From positions 124,001 to 188,000 of the forward strand of contig JAFEDJ010000011.1 in the NCBI GenBank assembly GCA_018241685.1: a DNA stretch of 64,000 nt, in the 5' to 3' direction. Numbering within the stretch: the stretch's first letter is position 1; each line of letters begins with the position of its first letter. A program made the position numbers and the translations under genes. Positions 58,116 through 64,000 of the stretch are shown here, in pieces. The notes under the pieces were generated by a model. The model was not told where the DNA came from. It made no database searches and was given only the letters and a program-made list of their open reading frames with translations. The DNA comes from Pseudomonadota bacterium. Its GTDB lineage: Bacteria > Pseudomonadota > Gammaproteobacteria > Burkholderiales > Rhodocyclaceae.

Positions 58116-59378
58116 ATGAAACGAGTTGATGATTTCCGTCTGCGCTTTGGCAAGCAGGAGCTGGTGCCTATCGTGATCGGCGGCATGGGGGTGGACATCT
58201 CCACCGCGGATCTGGCGCTGGAGGCTGCACGCCTGGGCGGAATCGGTCACATCTCGGATGCAATGATCAAGACGGTTGCCGATCGTCGTTTCAATACCAA
58301 GTATGTGAAGGACAAGCTCCGGCAGTACAAGTACAACGTGGCCAATTCAGACAAGTCGGTCGTCCAGTTCGATCTTGGGCAACTGGCCGAGGCCACGATG
58401 CTGCACGTCGGCAAGACCATGGAGGCGAAGCGTGGGCCTGGTCTGGTCTTCGTGAACTGTATGGAAAAGCTGACGATGAACGCGCCGAAGGAAACCCTAC
58501 GCGTGCGTTTGACGGCGGCGCTGGATGCGGGCGCGGACGGCATCACCCTTGCTGCGGGCCTGCATCTTGGCTCCTTCGGTCTGATCGAGGATCATCCGCG
58601 CTTCCGGGATGCCAAGCTGGGCATCATCGTGTCGTCCCTTCGCGCCCTGCAGCTCTTCCTGCGCAAGAGCGCCCGTACGAACCGTCTGCCGGATTATGTC
58701 GTGGTGGAAGGGCCGCTGGCCGGCGGGCACCTGGGCTTCGGCATGGACTGGGCCAAGTATGACCTGGCTGTCATCGTGGCCGAGATCCGTGCATGGCTGA
58801 TTCAGGAGAAGCTCGAGATTCCGTTGATTCCTGCGGGCGGTATTTTTACTGGCAGTGATGCTGCTGCCTTCCTCGAGAGCGGTGCGGGCGCAGTGCAGGT
58901 GGCAACGCGCTTCACTGTGACGAAAGAGTGTGGCTTGCCCGAGGATGTTCAGCAGCATTACTTCAAGGCCAGCGAAGAGGAGATCATCGTCAATCAGATT
59001 TCCCCTACCGGTTACCCGATGCGCATGCTTACCGGAAGCCCCGCGATTGGTTCGGGCATTCGCCCGAACTGCGAGGCCTATGGCTACTTGCTCGACAGCA
59101 GCGGCAATTGCTCGTACATTGATGCGTACAACAAGGAGGTGGCTCTGCATCCGGGGGTCAAGAAGGTCTCCGTGATGGACAAGACCTGTTTGTGCACCCA
59201 TATGCGCAACTTCGATGTCTGGACTTGTGGACATTACACGTATCGCCTGAAGGATACGTCGTACAAAAAGGCCGACGGCAATTACGAGATCCTTTCGGCC
59301 GAACACGTCTTCCACGATTATCAGTACAGCACTGATAATTCGATCCTGTTGCCTGAAAAGATGCAGGGTGCGGAATAA
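58116..59378 (+). CDS. nitronate monooxygenase-type flavoprotein
   Basis: A 420-residue FMN-dependent TIM-barrel protein related to nitronate monooxygenase (2-nitropropane dioxygenase). Typical segments are PIVIGGMGVDISTADLALEAARLGGIG in parts at the N-terminus, VVVEGPLAGGHLG (GGHxG motif), IPLIPAGGIFTGSDAAAFLESGAGAVQVATRF in parts, which forms the FMN phosphate site. It is longer than usual NMOs, with a C-terminal extension rich in cysteine (CLCTHMRNFDVWTCGHYTYRL) whose role is unknown. Physiological substrate unproven. GAAGGGG precedes the ATG. Confidence 0.85.
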   Translation: MKRVDDFRLRFGKQELVPIVIGGMGVDISTADLALEAARLGGIGHISDAMIKTVADRRFNTKYVKDKLRQYKYNVANSDKSVVQFDLGQLAEATMLHVGKTMEAKRGPGLVFVNCMEKLTMNAPKETLRVRLTAALDAGADGITLAAGLHLGSFGLIEDHPRFRDAKLGIIVSSLRALQLFLRKSARTNRLPDYVVVEGPLAGGHLGFGMDWAKYDLAVIVAEIRAWLIQEKLEIPLIPAGGIFTGSDAAAFLESGAGAVQVATRFTVTKECGLPEDVQQHYFKASEEEIIVNQISPTGYPMRMLTGSPAIGSGIRPNCEAYGYLLDSSGNCSYIDAYNKEVALHPGVKKVSVMDKTCLCTHMRNFDVWTCGHYTYRLKDTSYKKADGNYEILSAEHVFHDYQYSTDNSILLPEKMQGAE

Positions 59379-59420
59379 GGAATAGGCCAGACTCGATTAG
59401 CCGCGGGTTTGGTGAGAATT

Positions 59421-59453
59421 AAAAATGGGGCGATTTTATCGCCCCATTTTTTT
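59421..59453. terminator. bidirectional terminator (nitronate monooxygenase / citrate-lyase-like gene)
   Basis: AAAAATGGGGCGA-TTTTA-TCGCCCCATTTTT hairpin with A/T tracts. Its right end overlaps the TAA stop of the next minus-strand gene. Confidence 0.9.
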
Positions 59454-60447
59454 ATTCCTGGAAGAAGCGGGCTGCTGCTTCTGCTGGAATTTCCATGCCA
59501 GTCGCGCGCGCGCGCTTCAGCAACTCCCAGTAATAGCGGTAGGAGGCCCGATCGTGCAATTTTCCGGCATGCTGGATCGGGCCCCAATGCTTGTCCTGGG
59601 CGGCGACGAGAATCTGGCATGCATCCTCGACCTCGGAGAAATTCGGGCGCATGGCTTCGACAATGGGCACGATCTGGTTGGGATGGATGCTCCACATTCT
59701 CAGGTAGCCAAATTCCTGGCGAGCCCGCTCGGCGTCGCGGCGGATGTAGTCGAGATCTTTCAGTTCTGTGGTGACGTTGTGGGCGGGGACAACTCCGTTG
59801 GCCAGGGCCGCGGCGGCGATGTCGCATTTGGCGCGTGCCACGAGGGGGTGGTCGAACTGGCCAGGGCTGCGCATCGCAGAGCCGGGGATTGCGCCGTGGT
59901 GGCCGCTAACGAAATCCATCAGGCCGAAGTCGAGGGATTCGACGCTTTCGAGTGCGGCAATCTCCCATGCGTCGCGAAGCGCGCCATGGGTCTCGATCAG
60001 CACATGGATGGGAATCTCCCGCTTGATGCCATGGCGGCCTTCCGCATCACGGATTGCGTCGATTTGCCTGGCGACGTCGGCCACGCTGCGTGGCTTGGGT
60101 AGGGTTAGGAAAGCCAGGCGCGAACCGGCCTTGCCGACGAGAATATCCACGTCCGCCTCCCAGTGGGGGTGCGTGATGTCGTGGATGCGTGCGCCGACGC
60201 GGTTGAATCGATTCTCGTCGGACATCACGATGCCGGCGGCCATGGTCGCGTGCTCGGTCTCTGCGCCGGCATGGGCGCCGTCCTCGCAGTCACAGGTGAT
60301 GTCGAAGACAGGGCCGAGCTCCTGCTGCAGGTTCAATGCCTTGCGCATCAGCTTCTCGCTGCCGGCGTAATGATCGACTGCGGGCAGGATGGGGAAGGGG
60401 GTTTCGCCCTGAAACAGGACGAGGTCGGGATGGGGCAGGGCGGACAT
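59452..60447 (-). CDS. HpcH/HpaI aldolase / citrate lyase beta-subunit family protein
   Basis: A 331-residue CoA-ester-lyase-fold protein. Recognised features include LPAVDHYAGSEKLMRKAL, the metal-site segment DITCDCEDGAHAGAE, FLTLPKPRSVADVARQ with HVLIETHGALRDAWEIAALESVESLDFGLMDFVSG in parts, and SIHPNQIVPIVEAM near the C-terminus. Members cleave or form malyl-CoA, citramalyl-CoA or similar esters. The exact substrate cannot be read here; the place beside mdh and sdh suggests C4-dicarboxylate metabolism. The start at MSALPHPDLV is used; an upstream ATG at 60501 lies in the mdh terminator region. Confidence 0.85.
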   Translation of the reverse strand: MSALPHPDLVLFQGETPFPILPAVDHYAGSEKLMRKALNLQQELGPVFDITCDCEDGAHAGAETEHATMAAGIVMSDENRFNRVGARIHDITHPHWEADVDILVGKAGSRLAFLTLPKPRSVADVARQIDAIRDAEGRHGIKREIPIHVLIETHGALRDAWEIAALESVESLDFGLMDFVSGHHGAIPGSAMRSPGQFDHPLVARAKCDIAAAALANGVVPAHNVTTELKDLDYIRRDAERARQEFGYLRMWSIHPNQIVPIVEAMRPNFSEVEDACQILVAAQDKHWGPIQHAGKLHDRASYRYYWELLKRARATGMEIPAEAAARFFQE

Positions 60448-60500
60448 GACGGATGTGATTGTTTGATTTGATCGGCCGGAGGGTAGCAAAAAAAGCCGCA

Positions 60501-60534
60501 TAAAAAAACGCGGGGACGTTTCCGTCCCCGCGTT
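60501..60534 (-). terminator. Rho-independent terminator downstream of mdh
   Basis: ACGCGGGGACG-TTTC-CGTCCCCGCGT forms an 11-bp stem. Read on the minus strand it is followed by a run of seven T, matching the end of mdh. Confidence 0.92.
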
Positions 60535-60563
60535 GTCGTGAAGCTGAATTGCTGCGGCTTGAA

Positions 60564-61556
60564 TTAGCCCAGCAGATCCTTCACGCCGTCACGCTCTTCA
60601 AGCAGTTCGTTGAGCGTGTTGTTCATGCGGTCGCGGGAGAATTCGTCGATTTCCAGGCCCTGAACGATCTTGTACTCGCCGTTCTCGGTGGTGACCGGGA
60701 AGCCGTAGATGATGCCTTCGGGGATGCCGTAGGAGCCGTCGGACGGGATGCCCATGGTGACCCATTCGCCGTTGGAGCCGAGCCACCAGTCGCGGATGTG
60801 GTCGATGGCCGCGTTGGCGGCGGAGGCGGCGGAGGAGAGGCCGCGGGCTTCGATGATTGCGGCGCCACGCTTGCCAACGGTCGGCAGGAACACGTCGCGG
60901 TTCCAGGCTTCGTCGTTGATCAGGTTCTTGACGTTGTCGCCATTGGCGGTCACCGCACGGTAGTCGGCGTACATCGTGGGGGAGTGGTTGCCCCAGACGA
61001 CCAGGTTCTTCAGGCTGGAGACTTCACGGCCGGACTTGGTGGCCAGTTGGGACAGGGCGCGGTTGTGATCCAGGCGCAGCATGCCGGTGAAGTTCTTGGC
61101 CTGGACGCGGCCGTACTTGACGGCGATTTCCTTGGCAATGTAGGCGTTGGTGTTGCAGGGGTTGCCGACGACCAGCACCTTGACGTCCGGGTCGGCGTAC
61201 TGGCCGATGGCGGCGCCTTGCACCGTGAAGATCTTGGCGTTCTCGGTCAGCAGGTCCTTGCGCTCCATGCCGGGGCCACGCGGGCGGGCGCCGACGAGCA
61301 GAGCAACTTGGGCGTCCTTGAAGGCGACATTCGGGTCGTCGGTGGCGATCACGCCGGCCAGCAGGGGGAATGCACAGTCTTCGAGCTCCATGATGACGCC
61401 CTTGACGGCCTTCTGGGCTTGCGGGAGGTCAAGCAGCTGGAGGATGACGGGCTGATCCTTGCCCAGCATTTCACCACTGGCGATGCGGAACAGGAGGCTG
61501 TAGCCGATCTGGCCGGCGGCGCCGGTAACTGCGACACGAACGGGGGCTTTTGCCAT
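60564..61556 (-). CDS. mdh: malate dehydrogenase
   Basis: MDH (330 aa) interconverts malate and oxaloacetate with NAD. The Rossmann motif is [22 protein letters not shown] in parts, followed by [15 protein letters not shown] and [17 protein letters not shown] (substrate arginines). [12 protein letters not shown] and [14 protein letters not shown] sequence ([15 protein letters not shown]) match the Burkholderiales/Rhodocyclales enzyme; the catalytic histidine is in [14 protein letters not shown]. Length is standard for this cytoplasmic-type MDH. The gene is divergent from the gntR gene across a 225-bp spacer with a palindrome. Confidence 0.97.
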   Translation of the reverse strand: MAKAPVRVAVTGAAGQIGYSLLFRIASGEMLGKDQPVILQLLDLPQAQKAVKGVIMELEDCAFPLLAGVIATDDPNVAFKDAQVALLVGARPRGPGMERKDLLTENAKIFTVQGAAIGQYADPDVKVLVVGNPCNTNAYIAKEIAVKYGRVQAKNFTGMLRLDHNRALSQLATKSGREVSSLKNLVVWGNHSPTMYADYRAVTANGDNVKNLINDEAWNRDVFLPTVGKRGAAIIEARGLSSAASAANAAIDHIRDWWLGSNGEWVTMGIPSDGSYGIPEGIIYGFPVTTENGEYKIVQGLEIDEFSRDRMNNTLNELLEERDGVKDLLG

Positions 61557-61713
61557 TTATGAAACTCCCTCTAGTAAGAAGTGATTCGACACCATGCTGC
61601 AGACTCGCGCGGCCTCCCACAGGTCGTCGCGGATGCGCAATCGAAGTTGTGATCAATGGGTGATCGCTCAACACGTGAATCGTAGGTGCATTTGTGAAGA
61701 CTGTCAATTCATG

Positions 61714-61739
61714 TCTTATGTCTTATATAAGATAGAAGA
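61714..61739. promoter_or_regulatory. 26-bp near-perfect palindrome, probable GntR operator
   Basis: The core TCTTATATAAGA (61721-61732) is a perfect palindrome, and it extends to 13-bp half-sites with 11 of 13 positions paired (TCTTATG on the left, TAGAAGA on the right). It lies in the AT-rich spacer between divergent mdh and the GntR-family gene, 43 bp before the latter's start. GntR-type dimers usually bind such sites and often regulate their own gene. Confidence 0.7.
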
Positions 61740-61781
61740 TGTGCCGTGGACTGTCTTCTAAAAGTGTGCTTCAATAACCCA

Positions 61782-62510
61782 ATGCGACCCGAATCGCCCA
61801 CCTTCAGCCCTCTGTATCGTCAGATCAAGAATCTGATGATCAACGCCCTCCAGTCCGCCGAATGGCGGCCGGGGCAGGCCATTCCCAGCGAGCAGGAACT
61901 TGCACTGCGATTTAATGTAAGTCAAGGGACTGTGCGAAAAGCCATCGACGAGATGGCCGCCGAGAACCTACTTGTCCGCAAGCAGGGCAAGGGCACGTAC
62001 GTCGCATCGCACAACGATCCGCGCGCGTTGTTCAGGTTCTTGCGCCTCGTCCCCATGGATGGCGATCTATCTCATCCGCACAGCATTCCGCTCGATTGCT
62101 GGAAGGCAAAGGCCGGGAATGAGGCGGCACGAATGCTCGGGATCGAGCTCGGCGCGCCCGTCACCATTCTTCGACGCCTGCTGCGCTTTTCCGGAAAGCC
62201 GGTGGTGGTGGATGAAATCTATTTGCCTGGCGAGATCTTTCATGGGCTCACCATGGAGGTGCTTCAGGCCGCTCATGGATCGCTTTATGGTTTGTTTGAG
62301 GCGCGCTTTGGTGTGCGGATGATTCGCGCCGAAGAGCGGATCCGCGCCGTGGCGGCAGACCGGATGACCAGCGAGACGCTGGGTGTTGTTGAAGGCACGC
62401 CGTTGCTGTCCGTTGAGCGAGTGACTTACACGTATGGAGACCGTCCTGTCGAATGGCGGCGTGGGTTGTATTCGACGGCAGAACACTATTATCTGAACGA
62501 ACTCAGTTAG
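61782..62510 (+). CDS. GntR-family (HutC/UTRA-type) transcriptional regulator
   Basis: A 242-residue repressor-type protein. The N-terminal winged helix reads PLYRQIKNLMINALQSAEWRPGQAIPSEQELALRFNVSQGTVRKAIDEMAAENLLVRKQGKGTYV in parts, the GntR signature. The C-terminal UTRA effector domain follows (GAPVTILRRLLRFSGKPVVVDEIYLPG, then EERIRAVAAD, ending TAEHYYLNELS). The start at MRPESPTFSP (61782) matches the family. Placed between mdh and sdhC, it probably regulates TCA-cycle genes in response to a small carboxylate; the effector is unknown. The neighbouring palindrome is its likely site. Confidence 0.92.
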   Translation: MRPESPTFSPLYRQIKNLMINALQSAEWRPGQAIPSEQELALRFNVSQGTVRKAIDEMAAENLLVRKQGKGTYVASHNDPRALFRFLRLVPMDGDLSHPHSIPLDCWKAKAGNEAARMLGIELGAPVTILRRLLRFSGKPVVVDEIYLPGEIFHGLTMEVLQAAHGSLYGLFEARFGVRMIRAEERIRAVAADRMTSETLGVVEGTPLLSVERVTYTYGDRPVEWRRGLYSTAEHYYLNELS

Positions 62511-62571
62511 GTTAATCAGGGTGAATTGATGGGCGCGCCCGGCCTGTCAATGCTGGGTAAGGGTATATACT

Positions 62572-62577
62572 TATAAT
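62572..62577 (+). promoter_or_regulatory. consensus -10 element upstream of sdhC
   Basis: A perfect TATAAT, 52 bp before the sdhC ATG, in the AT-rich spacer after gntR. A -35 hexamer is not convincing, so activation by a regulator may be needed. Confidence 0.45.
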
Positions 62578-62629
62578 TTTGTGTGGGAAAAGTGCGATTT
62601 TTGATCGCAATTGTTAGAGGGAAAAATCT

Positions 62630-63019
62630 ATGACAGAGGTGACTTTGAAAAAACAGCGCCCGAAGCATCTGGCGTTGAACGAGATCAGGCTGCCCTTGCC
62701 TGGCAAGGTCTCGATCCTGCACCGGGTTAGCGGTGCCGGTCTATTCCTGATGCTGCCGGTTTTGCTGTCGCTTTTCGGGAGCAGCGTCGGCTCGCCCGAG
62801 TCCTTCGCTTCCTTCAAGGAAGTTGTGGACAACGTTTTCGTCAAACTCATTCTGTCTGGTTTGGTCTGGGCTTACCTGCATCATTTCTGTGCTGGTATCC
62901 GTTTCCTGCTGCTGGATGTGCATGTTGGCGTCGATAAGCAGTCCGCCGTGTCCAGCGCCCGCATCGTGCTGATCGTCAGTCTCATCCTCACTGTCATTCT
63001 GGTGTCCAAGCTATGGTAA
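62630..63019 (+). CDS. sdhC: succinate dehydrogenase cytochrome b556 subunit
   Basis: SdhC (129 aa) is one of two membrane anchors of complex II and binds heme b and ubiquinone. It starts MTEVTLKKQRPKHLALNEIRLPLP in parts; SILHRVSGAGLFLMLPVLLSLF is the first helix with the quinone-site Ser/Arg. LHHFCAGIRFLLLDVH carries the heme-ligand histidine in the second helix, and a third helix ends the protein. GAGGGAAAAATCT precedes the ATG. Overlaps sdhD by 7 bp. Confidence 0.95.
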   Translation: MTEVTLKKQRPKHLALNEIRLPLPGKVSILHRVSGAGLFLMLPVLLSLFGSSVGSPESFASFKEVVDNVFVKLILSGLVWAYLHHFCAGIRFLLLDVHVGVDKQSAVSSARIVLIVSLILTVILVSKLW

Positions 63020-63360
63020 AGCCCGTCATCGTCGGCGCCCATTACGGTTTCCGTGATTGGCTCGCCCAGCGCATCACCGCGGTGGTGATGGCTATTTACA
63101 CGGTTGTTCTTGCCGTTGTCGTGCTGTCCTCCTTCGATGGCTCCTATGAGAGCTGGCGCGGCGTGTTCAGTGGCGGTTTCATGCGCTTCGCGACCTTCCT
63201 GTTCTTCATGTCCCTGTTCTTTCATGCCTGGATCGGCGTGCGGGACATCTTCATGGACTACATCAAGCCGACCGGCATTCGTCTGACCCTGCATTCGGTC
63301 GTTGCTCTTCTGCTCATCGGCTATGCCGGCTGGGCTGCTCAGATTCTCTGGAGGCTGTAA
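63013..63360 (+). CDS. sdhD: succinate dehydrogenase hydrophobic anchor subunit
   Basis: SdhD (115 aa) completes the membrane anchor. The first segment GFRDWLAQRITAVVMAIYTVVLAVVVL in parts is typical, with the quinone-site residues near its start. FLFFMSLFFHAWIGVRDIFMDYIKP in parts contains the heme-ligand histidine and the conserved D-Y near the quinone site. A third helix (LTLHSVVALLLIGYAGWAAQIL) ends it. It overlaps sdhC and abuts sdhA, so the operon is tightly coupled. Confidence 0.95.
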   Translation: MVKPVIVGAHYGFRDWLAQRITAVVMAIYTVVLAVVVLSSFDGSYESWRGVFSGGFMRFATFLFFMSLFFHAWIGVRDIFMDYIKPTGIRLTLHSVVALLLIGYAGWAAQILWRL

Positions 63361-64000
63361 GTGAAAGTCGCAAAGCGTACCTTTGATGCGGTGATCGTCG
63401 GCGCTGGTGGCGCCGGTCTGCGGGCCGCCCTGCAGCTCTCCGAAGCCGGTCTCAAGACCGCCGTTCTGACCAAGGTCTTCCCGACCCGCTCCCACACCGT
63501 GGCAGCGCAGGGCGGTGTGGCCGCTTCCCTTGGCAATTCGACCGAGGACAACTGGCACTGGCACATGTACGACACCGTCAAAGGGTCGGACTGGCTGGGC
63601 GACCAGGATGCCATCGAGTTCATGGTCAAGAAGGCCAACGAAGTGGTCGTCGAGCTCGAACACTACGGCATGCCTTTCGACCGTACCGACAACGGCAAGA
63701 TCTACCAGCGTCCGTTCGGCGGTCACTCGCAGAACTACGGCCAGACCCCGGTCTCCCGTTCCTGTGCGGCGGCTGACCGTACCGGCCACGCGATGCTGCA
63801 CGCGCTGTACCAGCGCAACGTGCGCGCTAACACCCAGTTCTTCGTCGAATGGATGGCGATGGACCTGATCCGCAATGCGGATGGCGATGTGCTCGGCGTG
63901 ACCGCCATGGAAATGGAAACCGGCGAAGTGTCGATCTTCCATGCCAAGGCCACCATTTTCGCGACCGGTGGTTCCGGCCGTATCTACTACAGCTCCACCA
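63361..64000 (+). CDS. sdhA: succinate dehydrogenase flavoprotein subunit (partial, N-terminal)
   Basis: SdhA oxidises succinate to fumarate and carries covalent FAD; about 213 residues are visible before the window ends. The FAD dinucleotide motif is [22 protein letters not shown] in parts, and [16 protein letters not shown] contains the histidine that bonds [22 protein letters not shown] and [13 protein letters not shown] are standard, and the visible part ends in ATGGSGR, the second FAD contact. The start codon is GTG 63361, right after the sdhD stop, with GGAGG six bases upstream of that stop-start junction. Confidence 0.96.
   Translation, partial: MKVAKRTFDAVIVGAGGAGLRAALQLSEAGLKTAVLTKVFPTRSHTVAAQGGVAASLGNSTEDNWHWHMYDTVKGSDWLGDQDAIEFMVKKANEVVVELEHYGMPFDRTDNGKIYQRPFGGHSQNYGQTPVSRSCAAADRTGHAMLHALYQRNVRANTQFFVEWMAMDLIRNADGDVLGVTAMEMETGEVSIFHAKATIFATGGSGRIYYSST

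Noticed and set aside
59452..61556. A CRISPR or tandem-repeat signal in the terminator-rich mdh region
   Set aside because: The repeated-looking sequences are two independent hairpin terminators; no regularly spaced repeats were found anywhere in the window.

Overview
The window reads as one contiguous, GC-rich (roughly 60-65% by eye) chromosomal segment of a betaproteobacterium. Gene content and order fit the Rhodocyclales (Azospira/Dechloromonas/Azoarcus type): folK-dgk-panB, sigma factor-DUF3619-DUF3106-RDD, ilvI-ilvH-ilvC-pssA-leuA, rpsP-rimM-trmD-rplS, folE2-dxs-ispA-xseB, ispH-fkpB-lspA-ileS-ribF, and mdh-gntR-sdhCDAB. The genus is an inference. Most of the window is housekeeping; no rRNA, CRISPR array, transposase or prophage was seen. 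Both ends cut genes: panB at the left and sdhA at the right.

Layout. 1-3.2 kb: minus-strand pantothenate/folate/RNA-tail block (panB, dgk, DUF486, folK, pcnB). 3.2-7.1 kb: hydroxypyruvate isomerase, a decayed amidase pseudogene with a 7-bp tandem duplication, a gene-poor AT-richer patch, a PP2C phosphatase and CorA. 7.2-10.1 kb: proton-translocating transhydrogenase (pntAA-pntAB-pntB). 10.1-13.6 kb: SixA, CYTH-CHAD protein, orphan soxYZ, moaC. 13.6-15.1 kb: BepA-like protease. 15.1-19.5 kb: seven tightly coupled minus-strand genes forming an uncommon signalling locus. 19.7-25.4 kb: TusA-like protein, valS, an acidic unknown, holC, pepA. 25.5-29.8 kb: lptFG and the sigma factor cluster. 29.9-35.9 kb: branched-chain amino acid synthesis with pssA embedded. 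35.9-39.6 kb: DUF2069, WrbA-like, YihY and a large PilZ-like unknown. 39.8-41.9 kb: ribosomal protein/tRNA methylation operon. 41.9-47.2 kb: FolE2, isoprenoid genes and a Rieske oxygenase. 47.3-55.2 kb: ispH to queA. 55.2-59.4 kb: tRNA-Leu(CAA), a dadA remnant, an esterase, a cyclase-FHA protein and a nitronate monooxygenase. 59.4-64.0 kb: citrate-lyase-like protein, mdh, a GntR regulator and the start of sdhCDA.

Most interesting region: 15,097-19,541. In transcription order it encodes a Roadblock/LC7 (MglB-like) protein, a stand-alone PAS domain very like the FAD-binding PAS of the aerotaxis receptor Aer, a PhnD-type ligand-binding protein without a signal peptide, an unrecognised 163-aa protein, a receiver-like protein with a C-terminal helix-turn-helix-like segment, a small Ras-like GTPase, and a second divergent Roadblock-like protein. 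Four-base start/stop overlaps (ATGA, GTGA) couple several of these. I infer a cytoplasmic GTPase switch fed by a redox sensor and a small-ligand sensor, similar in logic to Myxococcus MglAB or actinobacterial conservons but with different parts. Function and output are unknown.

Regulation visible in the sequence: a 26-bp near-perfect palindrome between the divergent mdh and gntR genes (probable GntR operator), several convergent or simple Rho-independent terminators, and a few -10 elements. Signs of decay are the amidase pseudogene at 4.15-4.65 kb and the internally deleted dadA copy just downstream of tRNA-Leu.
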